A stretch of 64,000 nt of DNA, from NCBI RefSeq assembly GCF_900155945.1, contig NZ_FTMN01000002.1, positions 472,981 to 536,980 on the forward strand, read 5' to 3'. Shown here piece by piece: positions 10,251 through 18,536 of the stretch (position 1 is its first letter; each line of letters opens with the position of its first letter). This stretch comes from Marinobacterium stanieri. Its GTDB lineage: Bacteria > Pseudomonadota > Gammaproteobacteria > Pseudomonadales > Balneatricaceae. The translations under genes and the position numbers were made by a program. A model generated the notes under the pieces. That model worked only from the letters and a program-made list of their open reading frames with translations. It was not told where the DNA came from and searched no databases.

Positions 10251-10796
10251 ATGACACTTCGACCGGGACTCGCCGCTTGCCTGCTCCTCGGCACACTTTT
10301 GACAGGCTGCCAAACCATACAGGTGCCTTTCATTTCCGAGCCGGAACCGGCTGAAACGCCCCAGCCCCCTGCCGAAGAACCGATTGTCGAAGAGTCCAGA
10401 GCCAGCTCCATTCCGGCCCAGCTGCCCGCCAGCGCCGACCTGAACTGGGAGCCCAAGCTGGACCAGCCGATTACCCAGCTGGAAGCCCAGCTGCAGGTGG
10501 AAGAGTCTCAGCTAAGCAAAAACCACACCCTTTCCAGCATCGCCTATCTGTACGATGCACGGCTGTACATGCTGTTTCAGGATACGCTGGACTACCTGCC
10601 TGAACAGGCGCGTCGTCATGAGGTGGAACTGCAGAACCGCTGGCTGGACCAACGCGCCGAGGCTATGACCCGCGCGTTCCTGGATGATGAAGACGGTGAG
10701 GTCGCGCGCTACAAGGCCGGTGAAGCCTTTATTGAGGAGACGCGCAAGCGTATCCAGGAACTGGAACGCCTGCGTGAGCTGGTGGTGATCGATTAA
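10251..10796 (+). CDS. Lipoprotein of unknown function
   Basis: 181 residues. The N-terminus is a clear lipoprotein signal with lipobox LLTGC at about 16-20 (MTLRPGLAACLLLGTLLTGC). A Pro/Glu-rich linker (PEPAETPQPPAEEP) follows, typical of proteins that span from the membrane anchor, and then a mostly helical domain (about 65-181) with many Gln, Glu and Arg and no obvious catalytic residues. The ribosome-binding site is weak (GGACGAAATCT). Its stop codon abuts the stop of the convergent DUF2252 gene without a spacer. I do not recognise the family. The protein should sit in the inner or outer membrane facing the periplasm; the residues after the Cys (QT) do not suggest inner-membrane retention. 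Confidence 0.8.
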   Translation: MTLRPGLAACLLLGTLLTGCQTIQVPFISEPEPAETPQPPAEEPIVEESRASSIPAQLPASADLNWEPKLDQPITQLEAQLQVEESQLSKNHTLSSIAYLYDARLYMLFQDTLDYLPEQARRHEVELQNRWLDQRAEAMTRAFLDDEDGEVARYKAGEAFIEETRKRIQELERLRELVVID

Positions 10797-12101
10797 TCAG
10801 GATTCCTGATGGCGCAGGAACGCCTGATAGTCACGTTCAACGCAGTCGGCATAGGCCTGCGCCATACCTTGCAGCAGGTCGTTGAATGCCGCCTTCTGTG
10901 GTAGTGCCAGGCCCAATACAGCCTTGGCAAACTGACTGGCGCCCTCCTCGCTCAGCGCCTGAGCGCCGCGCAGATGGGAGGCTGCCAGAATACGGCCCCA
11001 AAGCGCGGCAATATGGCGCCAATGCTTTGGCTTGGTCAGCTTATCGGTCGGATAGTCTGCCTTGAAGGGTGAGCGCTCCCGCACGGAAAACACCTGCTCA
11101 CCCACTTCAAGCCAGCCCACATAAGGGTCCGGGTGGCGCGCCATCGCCTGAAAGGCCAGAGCATGGCGCTCCCCTTCATGTGCAAACATGGCGGCATATT
11201 CGTCACGTTCGCGCTGACTCATCACCCACCAGGCCGCCGGCGGCTGCTGCGCCTTGATATCCAGAATCACATCATCATGATCGCCACTGCCCTGCCCTTC
11301 AACCAGGGCATAGAAGCGGTCCGTTCCCAGAGAACCGGTACCGGCATTGATACGCCGGGCAATATCTTTCACCTTGAAATGCTGGTGACTGTGGCCGGGC
11401 ACCTCATCCGCCAGCGTATCCTGATAATCCTGCAGCGCCTGTTCCAGCGCCTGATATTCAGAGTGCAGCAATGGCTCCAGCTTGGGGTGGTCCGGCATAA
11501 AGCTGCGTACGGATTCACCTTCGGCCACTGTCCATTTGCGCAGCATCTTGGCGCGGCTTTTCTTGTCGGTCAGTTTAATCAGGAAGGCCTGCAGGCGGCC
11601 ATCAGTCGTATCCGCCATGGCGGCCCAGTCCCGGACCTCTTCACTATCCGCCGCCAGCGTGTCCAGATAGCTGTCGATCAGCGTTTCCAGAATCTCGGTG
11701 ATCGCTTCCGGTTTGAGGGCTTCACTCTCACGCACCGCCAGCACCACACTGATCAGCAGACGCCAAAGATCGTACTGGTAATCGCCGACGATACCGTCAT
11801 CAAAGTCATCCAGGCCAAAACGCACCCGTTCATCATGACTGCCGTAGGCACCAAAGTTATGCAGGTGCGCATCCCCCTGCAGCCAGGTTTGCGTCTCGGT
11901 ACGCCCACCAAACAGGGAAAAGTGCCAATCCCGATACATATCCTGCCAGTACAGGTGGTTGCTGCCACGAAAGAAGCTGAATGCCGATACCGACATGCGC
12001 TCATACTTTTGCTGCCTCAAATGTGCATCCAGATCGGCATCGAAGCGTTCCAGCGCTTCAATGACCTGCTCATCACGATTATGTGCTGTGGCGACACGCA
12101 T
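10797..12101 (-). CDS. DUF2252 family protein
   Basis: 434 residues from ATG 12101, selected because AGGAG sits 8 bases upstream; an in-frame ATG 20 codons earlier lacks such a site. The sequence matches DUF2252: RMSVSAFSFFRGSNHLYWQD near the N-terminus, then GDAHLHNFGAYG and FGLDDFDDGIVGDYQYDLWRL. The GDxHxxNFG and DDFD motifs resemble the catalytic loop and metal-binding Asp of the protein-kinase-like/aminoglycoside-phosphotransferase fold, so a phosphotransferase activity is plausible, but no substrate is known to me. Cytoplasmic, with no signal peptide. It is monocistronic and its stop abuts that of the lipoprotein gene running the other way. Confidence 0.85.
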   Translation of the reverse strand: MRVATAHNRDEQVIEALERFDADLDAHLRQQKYERMSVSAFSFFRGSNHLYWQDMYRDWHFSLFGGRTETQTWLQGDAHLHNFGAYGSHDERVRFGLDDFDDGIVGDYQYDLWRLLISVVLAVRESEALKPEAITEILETLIDSYLDTLAADSEEVRDWAAMADTTDGRLQAFLIKLTDKKSRAKMLRKWTVAEGESVRSFMPDHPKLEPLLHSEYQALEQALQDYQDTLADEVPGHSHQHFKVKDIARRINAGTGSLGTDRFYALVEGQGSGDHDDVILDIKAQQPPAAWWVMSQRERDEYAAMFAHEGERHALAFQAMARHPDPYVGWLEVGEQVFSVRERSPFKADYPTDKLTKPKHWRHIAALWGRILAASHLRGAQALSEEGASQFAKAVLGLALPQKAAFNDLLQGMAQAYADCVERDYQAFLRHQES

Positions 12102-12218
12102 GTTCGCTCTCCTGCTGTGCGTTTGACCACGTACCTTAAACCCAGCGTTGCGCTGGATCAAACTCAGTGTTCACCCGCTCGGCAAGGCAACTTTGCACGT
12201 GTTAACATAATGGATAAC

Positions 12219-12233
12219 TGAGAATGATTCTGA
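12219..12233 (+). promoter_or_regulatory. Fur box upstream of the di-haem peroxidase
   Basis: TGAGAATGATTCTGA is a 7-1-7 inverted repeat with one mismatch. It matches the gammaproteobacterial Fur consensus (TGATAATNATTATCA) and continues into a further half-like GATAATCA. It lies 17 bases before the start codon of the peroxidase gene, so it probably covers the promoter or start region and represses under iron sufficiency. Confidence 0.7.
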
Positions 12234-12249
12234 TAATCAGGCTGTATTC

Positions 12250-13401
12250 ATGAAAAATCGTGCCTTGCTTACCTTCCTGCTCCCAATGTGCCTTTCCACC
12301 ACCACAGCAATGGCGCAAAACGACGCTGACACCAGCCAACTGAAGGCCAAAGCCGCACTGGGCCAGCAGCTGTTTTTTGATGTTAACCTGTCGAAAAATC
12401 GCAGCCAGTCCTGCGCCAGCTGCCATTCGCCGGCACAGGGTTTCGCTGATAACCGCAAGGGTACAGAGCTTGGCGGGTCTTTGGGTGACGATGGACACTC
12501 ACTGGGCGATCGCAACGCACCTACTGCTGCCTATGCTGCCTTCAGCCCCGAGTTTCATCGCAAGGCCAATGGCGAATGGGCCGGCGGCCAGTTCTGGGAC
12601 GGGCGCGCCTCAACCCTGGCCGACCAGGCAGGTGGCCCGCCCTTGAACCCGATCGAAATGGGCATGCCGGACAAGGCCAGCGTGGTCGCGCGTCTGAAAG
12701 ATGCACCGCGCTACGTCATGCAGTTCGAGAAGCTTTACGGCAACGGTATTCTGGAGCAACCTGAACAGGCCTATGCCGCCATGGCAGACAGCCTGGAAGC
12801 CTTTGAGAAAACCAGAGAGTTTGCTCCCTTCGATTCCAAATACGACCGCTTCCTGCGCGGCGAAGCCAAGCTCACGGACCAGGAAGAACTGGGGCGCCTG
12901 CTGTTCTTCTCGCAGCAATTCACCAACTGCAACCAGTGCCACCAGCTGCGCACCAGTGCACGCGCCAAGGATGAAACCTTCACCAGCTACGAATATCGCA
13001 ACATAGGCACACCGGTGAATACAAAACTGCGCGCAGTTAATGGTGTTGCCGCTGAGTTCATCGACCAGGGCCTGCTGGATAACCCGGCCATCGACGACCC
13101 GAACCAGGCCGGCAAGTTCAAGATTCCCACCTTGCGCAACGTCGCCGTCACCGGCCCCTACATGCATAACGGCGTGTTCCAGGACCTGCGTACCGTGGTG
13201 CTATTCTACGACAAATACAACAACCCCACCCGCACGACCAACCCGGAAACCGGAGAACCCTGGGGCAAGCCGGAAGTGTCCGCGAACCTGGCACTAAAGG
13301 AGCTGGAAGCAGGCCCCGCACTGGAAGATGAACGCATTGATGCACTGGTCGCTTTCATGAAGACACTGACCGACCAGCGTTATGAGCACTTGCTGAAGTG
13401 A
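12250..13401 (+). CDS. Periplasmic di-haem cytochrome c peroxidase (MauG/CCP family)
   Basis: 383 residues with a cleavable signal peptide (ends TTTAMAQ), so periplasmic. Two c-type haem sites are present: CASCH at about 57-61 in the N-terminal haem domain and CNQCH at about 226-230 in the C-terminal domain. The context around them is typical of bacterial CCP/MauG proteins (LGQQLFFDVNLSKNRSQSCASCH; FKIPTLRNVAVTGPYMHNG). Family members reduce H2O2 with electrons from small cytochromes, or carry out related oxidations. The gene is monocistronic and preceded by a Fur box, so expression should rise under iron limitation, which is unusual for a haem enzyme. That regulation makes a MauG-like or iron-acquisition-linked function worth considering besides plain peroxide detoxification. 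Confidence 0.88.
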   Translation: MKNRALLTFLLPMCLSTTTAMAQNDADTSQLKAKAALGQQLFFDVNLSKNRSQSCASCHSPAQGFADNRKGTELGGSLGDDGHSLGDRNAPTAAYAAFSPEFHRKANGEWAGGQFWDGRASTLADQAGGPPLNPIEMGMPDKASVVARLKDAPRYVMQFEKLYGNGILEQPEQAYAAMADSLEAFEKTREFAPFDSKYDRFLRGEAKLTDQEELGRLLFFSQQFTNCNQCHQLRTSARAKDETFTSYEYRNIGTPVNTKLRAVNGVAAEFIDQGLLDNPAIDDPNQAGKFKIPTLRNVAVTGPYMHNGVFQDLRTVVLFYDKYNNPTRTTNPETGEPWGKPEVSANLALKELEAGPALEDERIDALVAFMKTLTDQRYEHLLK

Positions 13402-13414
13402 GGTGAACCTTTTT

Positions 13415-13510
13415 TCGCGCGCGGAGCGCGCTCCCACAGAGCAGGCCTGTGCTTAGGCAGTTGTATTAATGAGCTTAGTATTTTGTTGTGGGAGCGCGCT
13501 CCGCGCGCGA
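13415..13510. repeat. Inverted REP pair (BIME-like) upstream of the REP transposase
   Basis: A 24-base GC-rich palindromic unit, TCGCGCGCGGAGCGCGCTCCCACA at its core (13415-13438), is repeated in perfect inverted orientation at 13487-13510. The two copies are separated by 48 bases. Together they would fold into a cruciform or large hairpin, and on the RNA level act as a transcription terminator for the peroxidase gene. They are the same element as the one at 14328-14351. Confidence 0.9.
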
Positions 13511-13582
13511 ATATGAATATCACCAAACAAATCCCACATCAGGCCTATACTCAAACACCAACAACAGAGGCAAGGATGCCTT

Positions 13583-14029
13583 ATGTATCATTCAAACCGC
13601 TTGCGTACCGGTCGCTATTCAGCGACCGGCCATATCTACCTGATCACCATTAACTGCAAAGCGCGCGCGCCGGTATTCTCTGAGTTTCATACCGCCCGCT
13701 GTTTCGTTCATGCACTGCAGGAAGCCCAGCTCTCCTCCGAGACACTGGCGTATGTGGTAATGCCGGACCATGTTCACTGGCTGATGCAGTTGAAGGACGC
13801 GTTCAGTCTGTCCGAGTCGGTTCGTTTTGTTAAAAGCCGCACCACTTCACTCATCCATCAGGCTTCTGGCTATCACATTAGCGTTTGGCAGTCGGGGTTC
13901 CATGACCGGCAGCTGCGCCAGGAAGATGATCTGGTTCATCTGGCCCGCTATGTAGTGGCCAACCCGGTTCGAGCAGGGCTGGTTCGCTCGGTCAGGGAAT
14001 ATCCGCTTTGGGATGCGGTTTGGATTTAG
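13583..14029 (+). CDS. REP-associated tyrosine transposase (RAYT)
   Basis: 148 residues, the usual short RAYT length. It shows the Y1/HUH-like signature of this IS200-related family: an early TGHIYLITINCKARAPVF strand, the histidine pair in MPDHVHWLMQL, the conserved VRFVKSRTTSLIHQ helix and the catalytic-Tyr region LARYVVANPVRAGLV near the C-terminus. RAYTs are single-copy domesticated transposases that spread short REP palindromes. The gene is flanked on both sides by REP units (inverted pair upstream, two different units downstream), the standard REPtron layout. Its last ten codons and stop have been copied into a downstream tandem duplication. No ribosome-binding site stronger than AAGGATG-like was noted before the ATG. 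Confidence 0.92.
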   Translation: MYHSNRLRTGRYSATGHIYLITINCKARAPVFSEFHTARCFVHALQEAQLSSETLAYVVMPDHVHWLMQLKDAFSLSESVRFVKSRTTSLIHQASGYHISVWQSGFHDRQLRQEDDLVHLARYVVANPVRAGLVRSVREYPLWDAVWI

Positions 14030-14290
14030 ACTGGGGTGAGGCTGGGGAAAACGCTATTCGGCCAGGGGACTGACCTCCCACAGTTAACCCCGCACTTCGG
14101 TGAGCAGGTGATGTGTGGGAGCTCACTCCTGTGAGCGAAACGGGATTACCCGCTTTGGAATGTGGTTTGGATTTAGACTGAGATGAGGCTGGGAAAAACG
14201 CTATTCGGCAGAGGGACTGGCCTCCCACAGTTAACCCTGCACTTCGGTGGATCGGTGATGTGTGGGAGCTCACTCCTGTGAGCGAACTAA
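14003..14290. repeat. Tandem duplication (147-base unit) carrying two REP types each
   Basis: Unit 1 (14003-14149) and unit 2 (14150-about 14290) are about 90% identical. Each begins with the last codons of the RAYT gene (PLWDAVWI-stop versus PLWNVVWI-stop). Each then carries a REP-like unit TTCGGCCAGGGGACTG...CTCCCACAG (14057-14083 and 14204-14230) and a second unit TGTGGGAGCTCACTCCTGTG (14114-14139 and 14261-14286). The divergence between copies is scattered point changes, so the duplication is not very recent. Confidence 0.9.
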
Positions 14291-14327
14291 ACTCTGCCCC
14301 TCTTAAGTTTGATCACGCGGGTAATGT

Positions 14328-14351
14328 TGTGGGAGCGCGCTCCGCGCGCGA
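14328..14351 (+). repeat. REP unit upstream of purC
   Basis: TGTGGGAGCGCGCTCCGCGC followed by GCGA is identical to the unit at 13487-13510 and inverted relative to 13415-13438. It lies about 85 bases before the purC start and closes the REP block around the RAYT gene. Confidence 0.9.
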
Positions 14352-14435
14352 ATCCTGCCAACCTTGTGCTAGAATCCCGCCATTCATTTCTGCCCTTGAT
14401 GGCTGACCAATCCAAGCAACAGGACCTGTGACACC

Positions 14436-15539
14436 ATGAGCCTTGCGCAATCCGTTCTGGCCGTGAACAACGACCTGCCGATCCGTACCGACCGCCCCGT
14501 TCACAGCGGCAAGGTACGTTCCGTCTACTGGCTGACCGAAGCGGACAGCCGCCGTCTGATCGAAGAGAAAGGCTACGACGTGGCCCCTGATGCCCCACTG
14601 GCGATCATGGTGATCAGCGACCGTATTTCCGCATTCGATTGTATCTGGCACGGTGAAGATGGCTTGAATGGCGTACCCGGCAAAGGCGCGGCGCTGAATG
14701 CGATTTCCAACCACTGGTTTGGCCTGTTCCGCGAGAAGGGTCTGGCCGACAGCCACATCGTTGATATCCCGCATCCGTTTGTCTGGATCGTGCAGAAGGC
14801 ACGTCCGGTGATGATCGAAGCGATCTGCCGTCAGTACATCACGGGCTCCATGTGGCGTGCCTACACCAAGGGTGAACGTGAGTTCTGTGGTATCACTCTG
14901 CCGGAAGGCCTGCAGAAGGACCAGAAGCTGCCCGAGCTGCTGATGACCCCATCTACCAAGGGTATTCTGCGCGGTATTCCGGGCGTTCCGGAAGCGGATG
15001 ACGTGAACATCACCCGCGCCAACATCGCCGATAACTTCGAAGCCTTCGGTTTCCGTTCTGAAGCGGACATCGCCCAGTACGAGAAGCTGCTGAAAGAAGG
15101 TTTTGGCGTGATCAGCGATGCCCTGGCGGAGCTGGATCAGGTGTTCGTCGATACCAAGTTCGAGTTCGGTTACGTCACCGATGCGTCCGGCAACGAAAAG
15201 CTGATCTACATGGATGAAGTGGGCACGCCTGACTCCTCCCGTATCTGGGATGGCCCGGCCTACCGCGATGGCAAGGTGATCGAGAAGTCGAAAGAAGGCT
15301 TCCGCCAGCTGTTGCTGAACCACTTCCCGGATCCGGATATCCTGCTCAACAAGGAGCGCATGGATGAGCGTGAGGCCCTGGCCCGTGACAACGCCCTGCC
15401 GACTGAAGTGCTGATGGATGTATCCCGTACCTACCTGGGCATTGCCGAGAAGGTCGTTGGCCACAAGATTGAGCTGTCGGAGAATCCGAAAGCCGAAATC
15501 ATTGAAATCCTGCGTGATCAGTATGGTCTGATCGACTGA
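14436..15539 (+). CDS. purC: Phosphoribosylaminoimidazole-succinocarboxamide synthase (SAICAR synthetase), long form
   Basis: 367 residues. It joins CAIR and L-aspartate using ATP to give SAICAR, step 8 of de novo purine synthesis, in the cytoplasm. The sequence shows the family landmarks: [11 protein letters not shown] (nucleotide-binding glycine region), [24 protein letters not shown] and the C-terminal substrate site [11 protein letters not shown] ... [16 protein letters not shown]. It belongs to the longer type (about 365 residues) found in Vibrio/Alteromonas-like bacteria rather than the 237-residue E. coli PurC. The gene stands alone with a strong terminator 25 bases after its stop. No purine riboswitch is seen, and a PurR operator was not identified in the REP-rich leader. 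Confidence 0.96.
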   Translation: MSLAQSVLAVNNDLPIRTDRPVHSGKVRSVYWLTEADSRRLIEEKGYDVAPDAPLAIMVISDRISAFDCIWHGEDGLNGVPGKGAALNAISNHWFGLFREKGLADSHIVDIPHPFVWIVQKARPVMIEAICRQYITGSMWRAYTKGEREFCGITLPEGLQKDQKLPELLMTPSTKGILRGIPGVPEADDVNITRANIADNFEAFGFRSEADIAQYEKLLKEGFGVISDALAELDQVFVDTKFEFGYVTDASGNEKLIYMDEVGTPDSSRIWDGPAYRDGKVIEKSKEGFRQLLLNHFPDPDILLNKERMDEREALARDNALPTEVLMDVSRTYLGIAEKVVGHKIELSENPKAEIIEILRDQYGLID

Positions 15540-15563
15540 TACTACTACCGGCCAAGCCAGAAT

Positions 15564-15603
15564 AAAAAACCTCCCGCTGCCATAAGCAGGGGAGGTTTTT
15601 TGT
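15564..15603 (+). terminator. Rho-independent terminator of purC
   Basis: AAAAAACCTCCC-GCTGC, a 5-base loop CATAA, then GCAG-GGGAGGTTTTTT forms a GC-rich stem followed by six T residues, 25 bases after the purC stop. Confidence 0.93.
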
Positions 15604-15640
15604 TGGGCAGTTTTCAGACTTTTTTACTGCAGGTAGCCCT

Positions 15641-15667
15641 TTCGGCCAGGGGACTGGCCTCCCACAG
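15641..15667 (+). repeat. Isolated REP unit downstream of purC
   Basis: TTCGGCCAGGGGACTGGCCT plus CCCACAG is nearly identical to the units at 14057-14083 and 14204-14230. It lies beyond the purC terminator, so it is a separate insertion of the same element 1.4 kb from the RAYT cluster. Confidence 0.85.
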
Positions 15668-15799
15668 GTACACCTTGTCACAGTTTGCATGTATCAATGC
15701 AGGTTTACCACAAGAGCCCTGTCTCAACTGGCTTGTCACAGAAGGCTCTCTCTGGTGACTTTTCTCTACAGTTTCGCAAAGTCCGCAGACACCTTTCAC

Positions 15800-16630
15800 T
15801 TAACGCGGTTTCAAGGCATCACAGTTGGGGCGACGCCCTTCGGCCTGCGCCTGCTGGTACAGTGGATAGTACTGTGACAGTTGGGCGTCCAGCTTGCGAA
15901 TACGGGTTGTGGATGCCGGGTGTGTCGACAGCAGTTCAGGCGGTGCAGCACCACCCTTCTCGGCCATTGTCTGCCACAGACTTACCGCTTCACGCGGGTC
16001 GAAACCGGCCTTGGCCATCAGCTCCTGGCCCAGCATGTCGGCCTCGGATTCATGGGCTCGGCTGTAAGGCAGCAGGATGCCGTACTGGGCGCCCAGCCCC
16101 AGTGCCATAACGGCAGCCTTTTGAGTTTTGCTATCGACCTGATCAGCCAGTACCAAGCTGGTGGCAGTAATACCAAGCTGTGTCAGCATCTGCTGGCTCA
16201 TACGCGCATTACCGTGCTGCGCCAATACATGAGACACCTCATGGCCAATCACCGATGCCAGCTGATCCTGGTTTTTTGCCACCTTGAGCATGCCGGTATA
16301 CACACCCATCTTGCCACCCGGCAACGCGAAAGCATTTACGGCCTCGTCCTTGAACACCACCAGCTCCCAATCCTGGGGCGCGTAGCCATATTCACGCGGC
16401 ACCTGCATCACGATGGCATCGGCAATACACTGCACATAGCGGTTGGTCTGCTTGTCCTTCTCGATTTCGAGCTTCTCTTTCATCTGCTCGAACGACTGCG
16501 TCCCCATGGCATTCATCTGCTGCGGCGAGTTAAGCAGCAGCGTCTTTTCCCCCGTGGGAGACACTGCACACCCTGCTGCCAGGGCGCTCAAACCTGCGAT
16601 CAGGGCCAAACGCTTGCACGCTTTCAACAT
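15800..16630 (-). CDS. M48-family metalloprotease lipoprotein (LoiP/YggG-like)
   Basis: 276 residues. A lipoprotein signal with lipobox AAGC (LIAGLSALAAGC) anchors it in the envelope. The M48 protease core has zinc-binding HEVSH in VIGHEVSHVLAQH and the downstream ligand in HESEADMLGQELM; NAFALPGGKMGVYTGML precedes the helix as in HtpX/LoiP/BepA-type enzymes. There is no TPR extension, so it is closer to LoiP (YggG) than to BepA. Such proteases handle misfolded or unstable outer-membrane proteins, often under low-salt stress. Its ATG directly follows the TGA of the HxlR gene (no gap), so the two are probably co-transcribed. Confidence 0.9.
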   Translation of the reverse strand: MLKACKRLALIAGLSALAAGCAVSPTGEKTLLLNSPQQMNAMGTQSFEQMKEKLEIEKDKQTNRYVQCIADAIVMQVPREYGYAPQDWELVVFKDEAVNAFALPGGKMGVYTGMLKVAKNQDQLASVIGHEVSHVLAQHGNARMSQQMLTQLGITATSLVLADQVDSKTQKAAVMALGLGAQYGILLPYSRAHESEADMLGQELMAKAGFDPREAVSLWQTMAEKGGAAPPELLSTHPASTTRIRKLDAQLSQYYPLYQQAQAEGRRPNCDALKPR

Positions 16631-16987
16631 TCAATCTTCTCCTGCTTGCTCTGGAAGTTCACTCTGCGTCCGTGCGGTATTGAGCGCATCGGCATGTTCC
16701 ACCACCCAATCGTGCAGCGCCTGTAGATGCGGCACCAGACTTTGCCCCAGAGGCGTCAATGAATACTCGACTCTGGGCGGGACTTCAGGGAATACATGAC
16801 GGTGAATAATACCGCCCTGCTCCAATTCGCGCAGCTGTTGCGTTAATACTTTCTGGCTCACATCGGGCATGCACTGGCGCAATTGCCCAAAGCGTAAGGT
16901 ACCGTCCTTTAACCAGAACAGAATCAAAGGCTTCCATTTGCCACCAATGAGTTCGAGTACGGTATAGAGTTCACAATGTTCGCGCAT
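16631..16987 (-). CDS. HxlR-type winged-helix transcriptional regulator
   Basis: 118 residues, the usual HxlR/DUF24 length. It contains the signature ELIGGKWKPLILFWLKDGTLRF followed by FGQLRQCMPDVSQKVLTQQLRELEQGGIIHRHVF, the winged HTH that reads DNA as a dimer. HxlR regulators often respond to electrophiles, aldehydes or quinones and control an adjacent divergent gene. Here the divergent neighbour across about 100 bases is ydhR, a small monooxygenase, so it is the probable target. Downstream the gene abuts the M48 protease gene. No Cys lies within the DNA-binding core except the one near the N-terminus (EHCELY), at a position where redox-sensing HxlR proteins commonly have one. Confidence 0.9.
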   Translation of the reverse strand: MREHCELYTVLELIGGKWKPLILFWLKDGTLRFGQLRQCMPDVSQKVLTQQLRELEQGGIIHRHVFPEVPPRVEYSLTPLGQSLVPHLQALHDWVVEHADALNTARTQSELPEQAGED

Positions 16988-17085
16988 GGGTTTCCTGCAG
17001 GTAACCGAGGCACCTGAAAGTGCCTTCTTGTCGCATCTCAGGTTGCTATCTAAGCTCGCAGCTTAAACGACAAAGGAGAGCAACC

Positions 17086-17412
17086 GTGGCTATTATCATA
17101 CTGATTGATTTTACCATGCCTGCCGAGATGCTCGGTGACAACCTGACCGAAGCCGCACGCGGACTGGCCGAGTCCATCAACCATGAACCGGGCTTCATTT
17201 CCAAGATATGGACCGAGAATACGGAAACCGGTGAGGCGGGCGGAATTTACCATTTTGCCGACAAGGCTTCAGCGCAGGCGTATCTGGAGATGCACTCGAA
17301 GCGGGTTGAAGCGATGGGGGCCAAGAATATTCGCGGTCGCATTTTCGCTATCAACGAGACGCTGACCAGGATTAATCACGGCCAGACAGGAAAAGGCCCG
17401 GCAGAACACTGA
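17086..17412 (+). CDS. ydhR: YdhR-family putative monooxygenase
   Basis: 108 residues. The GTG at 17086 is chosen because AAAGGAGAG lies 6 bases upstream and the protein then starts like E. coli YdhR. Family landmarks are present: LAESINHEPGFISKIWTEN and EAGGIYHFADKASAQAYLEMH. This is a ferredoxin-like dimeric alpha/beta-barrel related to antibiotic-biosynthesis monooxygenases; the substrate is unknown, with quinone or aromatic compounds suspected. It is divergent from an HxlR-type regulator, which probably represses it. The terminator overlaps the 3' end, so the gene is monocistronic. Confidence 0.88.
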   Translation: MAIIILIDFTMPAEMLGDNLTEAARGLAESINHEPGFISKIWTENTETGEAGGIYHFADKASAQAYLEMHSKRVEAMGAKNIRGRIFAINETLTRINHGQTGKGPAEH

Positions 17413-17432
17413 GGTCCGGCCGGGCCTTTCTC
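17391..17432 (+). terminator. Terminator overlapping the ydhR stop
   Basis: AAAGGCCCGGC (17392-17402) pairs perfectly with GCCGGGCCTTT (17419-17429), a stem of 11 base pairs around a 16-base loop, followed by CTC. The left arm lies inside the coding sequence, and the arrangement could terminate in both directions. Confidence 0.85.
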
Positions 17433-17450
17433 ACTAGGACAAAGCAGGTT

Positions 17451-17609
17451 TACAGGGTGTTGAAAAGCGTTATCGAGGCAGCCGAGGCAAGCGGAACGCC
17501 GCCCGGGCAAAAACAGGCGAAAAAGCGCAGTTTAGTGAACTAAATGAGCATTTTGAGCCTGTTTTTAACGATGCATCGGCAACGCAGATAGATTTTCAGC
17601 AGCCTGTTA
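17451..17609. repeat. MITE-like palindromic element next to etfA
   Basis: About 159 bases bounded by imperfect inverted ends: TACAGGGTGTTGAAAA (17451-17466) and TTTTCAGCAGCCTGTTA (17593-17609). Inside is a second long inverted repeat, AAAAACAGGC (17509-17518) with GCCTGTTTTT (17557-17566), around GTTTAGTGAACTAAAT. No reading frame is present. The right end overlaps the etfA stop codon. Confidence 0.75.
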
Positions 17610-18536
17610 CAAACGGCTTTCCAGCTCGGGAACCGCTTCGAACAAATCGCCCACCAGCCCATAGTCGGCTACCTGGAAGATCGGCGCTTCTTCATCCTTG
17701 TTGATCGCCACGATGATCTTGGAGTCTTTCATACCGGCCAGGTGCTGGATGGCACCGGAGATGCCCACAGCGATGTAGAGTTCCGGCGCAACCATCTTGC
17801 CGGTCTGACCGACCTGCATGTCATTGGGCACAAAGCCTGCGTCAACAGCCGCTCGGGAGGCACCGACTGCAGCGCCCAGTTTGTCCGCCACTTTATTGAG
17901 CAGCTCGAAGTTCTCGCCGTTACCCATACCACGGCCACCGGAGATCACCACAGACGCAGCAGTCAGTTCCGGACGATCGGACTTGGCCAGTTCTTCACCG
18001 ACGAAGCTCACATCCGCATGCTGATGCACAGAACCACAGGCTTCAACATTCGCGCTGCCACCGGTGGCTTCAGCCGCATCAAAGGCGGTGCCACGTACCG
18101 TGATCACCTTGACCGGATCGGAAGACTTGACGGTTGCGATGGCATTACCGGCATAGATCGGGCGTTTGAAGGTATCCGGCGCTTCAACTGCGCTGATATC
18201 GGACAGCTGATTTACGCCCAGCAGAGCCGCCACGCGCGGCGCAACGTTTTTACCGGTAGTGGTACCCGGCGCCAGGATGTGGCTGTAACCATCGGCCAGC
18301 TCTACTACCAGCTTGCTCAGATTTTCGGCCAACTGGTGAGCGTAAGCGGCATTGTCCGCATGGATCACCTTGCGTACACCGGCGATGGCAGAGGCCGCTT
18401 CGGCTGCAGCCTGGGCGTTTTCACCTGCTACCAGCAGGTCGATATCACCGCCGATCTGTTGTGCTGCCGTCACCAGATTCAGGGTAACCGGCTTGAGGGA
18501 CTGGTTGTCGTGTTCGGTAATAATCAGGATGCTCAT
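17607..18536 (-). CDS. etfA: Electron transfer flavoprotein alpha subunit
   Basis: 309 residues. With EtfB it forms the soluble FAD/AMP heterodimer that takes electrons from acyl-CoA and other dehydrogenases and passes them to ETF:ubiquinone oxidoreductase. The C-terminal FAD domain is clear: [60 protein letters not shown] and [24 protein letters not shown]. Its start overlaps the etfB stop (ATGA). The stop codon TAA lies within the end of the palindromic repeat element that follows. Confidence 0.97.
   Translation of the reverse strand: MSILIITEHDNQSLKPVTLNLVTAAQQIGGDIDLLVAGENAQAAAEAASAIAGVRKVIHADNAAYAHQLAENLSKLVVELADGYSHILAPGTTTGKNVAPRVAALLGVNQLSDISAVEAPDTFKRPIYAGNAIATVKSSDPVKVITVRGTAFDAAEATGGSANVEACGSVHQHADVSFVGEELAKSDRPELTAASVVISGGRGMGNGENFELLNKVADKLGAAVGASRAAVDAGFVPNDMQVGQTGKMVAPELYIAVGISGAIQHLAGMKDSKIIVAINKDEEAPIFQVADYGLVGDLFEAVPELESRL

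Noticed and set aside
11133..12221. 362-codon open frame antisense to the DUF2252 gene
   Set aside because: The DUF2252 motifs are on the minus strand; the plus-strand frame has no recognisable domain and biased composition.
13992..14273. Minus-strand open frame of 93 codons with internally repeated sequence
   Set aside because: It is the tandem REP duplication read backwards; the protein repeat simply mirrors the 147-base DNA repeat and there is no ribosome site.
13415..14351. CRISPR array from the regularly repeated units
   Set aside because: The repeats are palindromic REP units in alternating orientation without spacer regularity, and there are no cas genes.
14313..15464. 383-codon open frame antisense to purC
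   Set aside because: A shadow of high-GC coding DNA; purC is unambiguous on the other strand.
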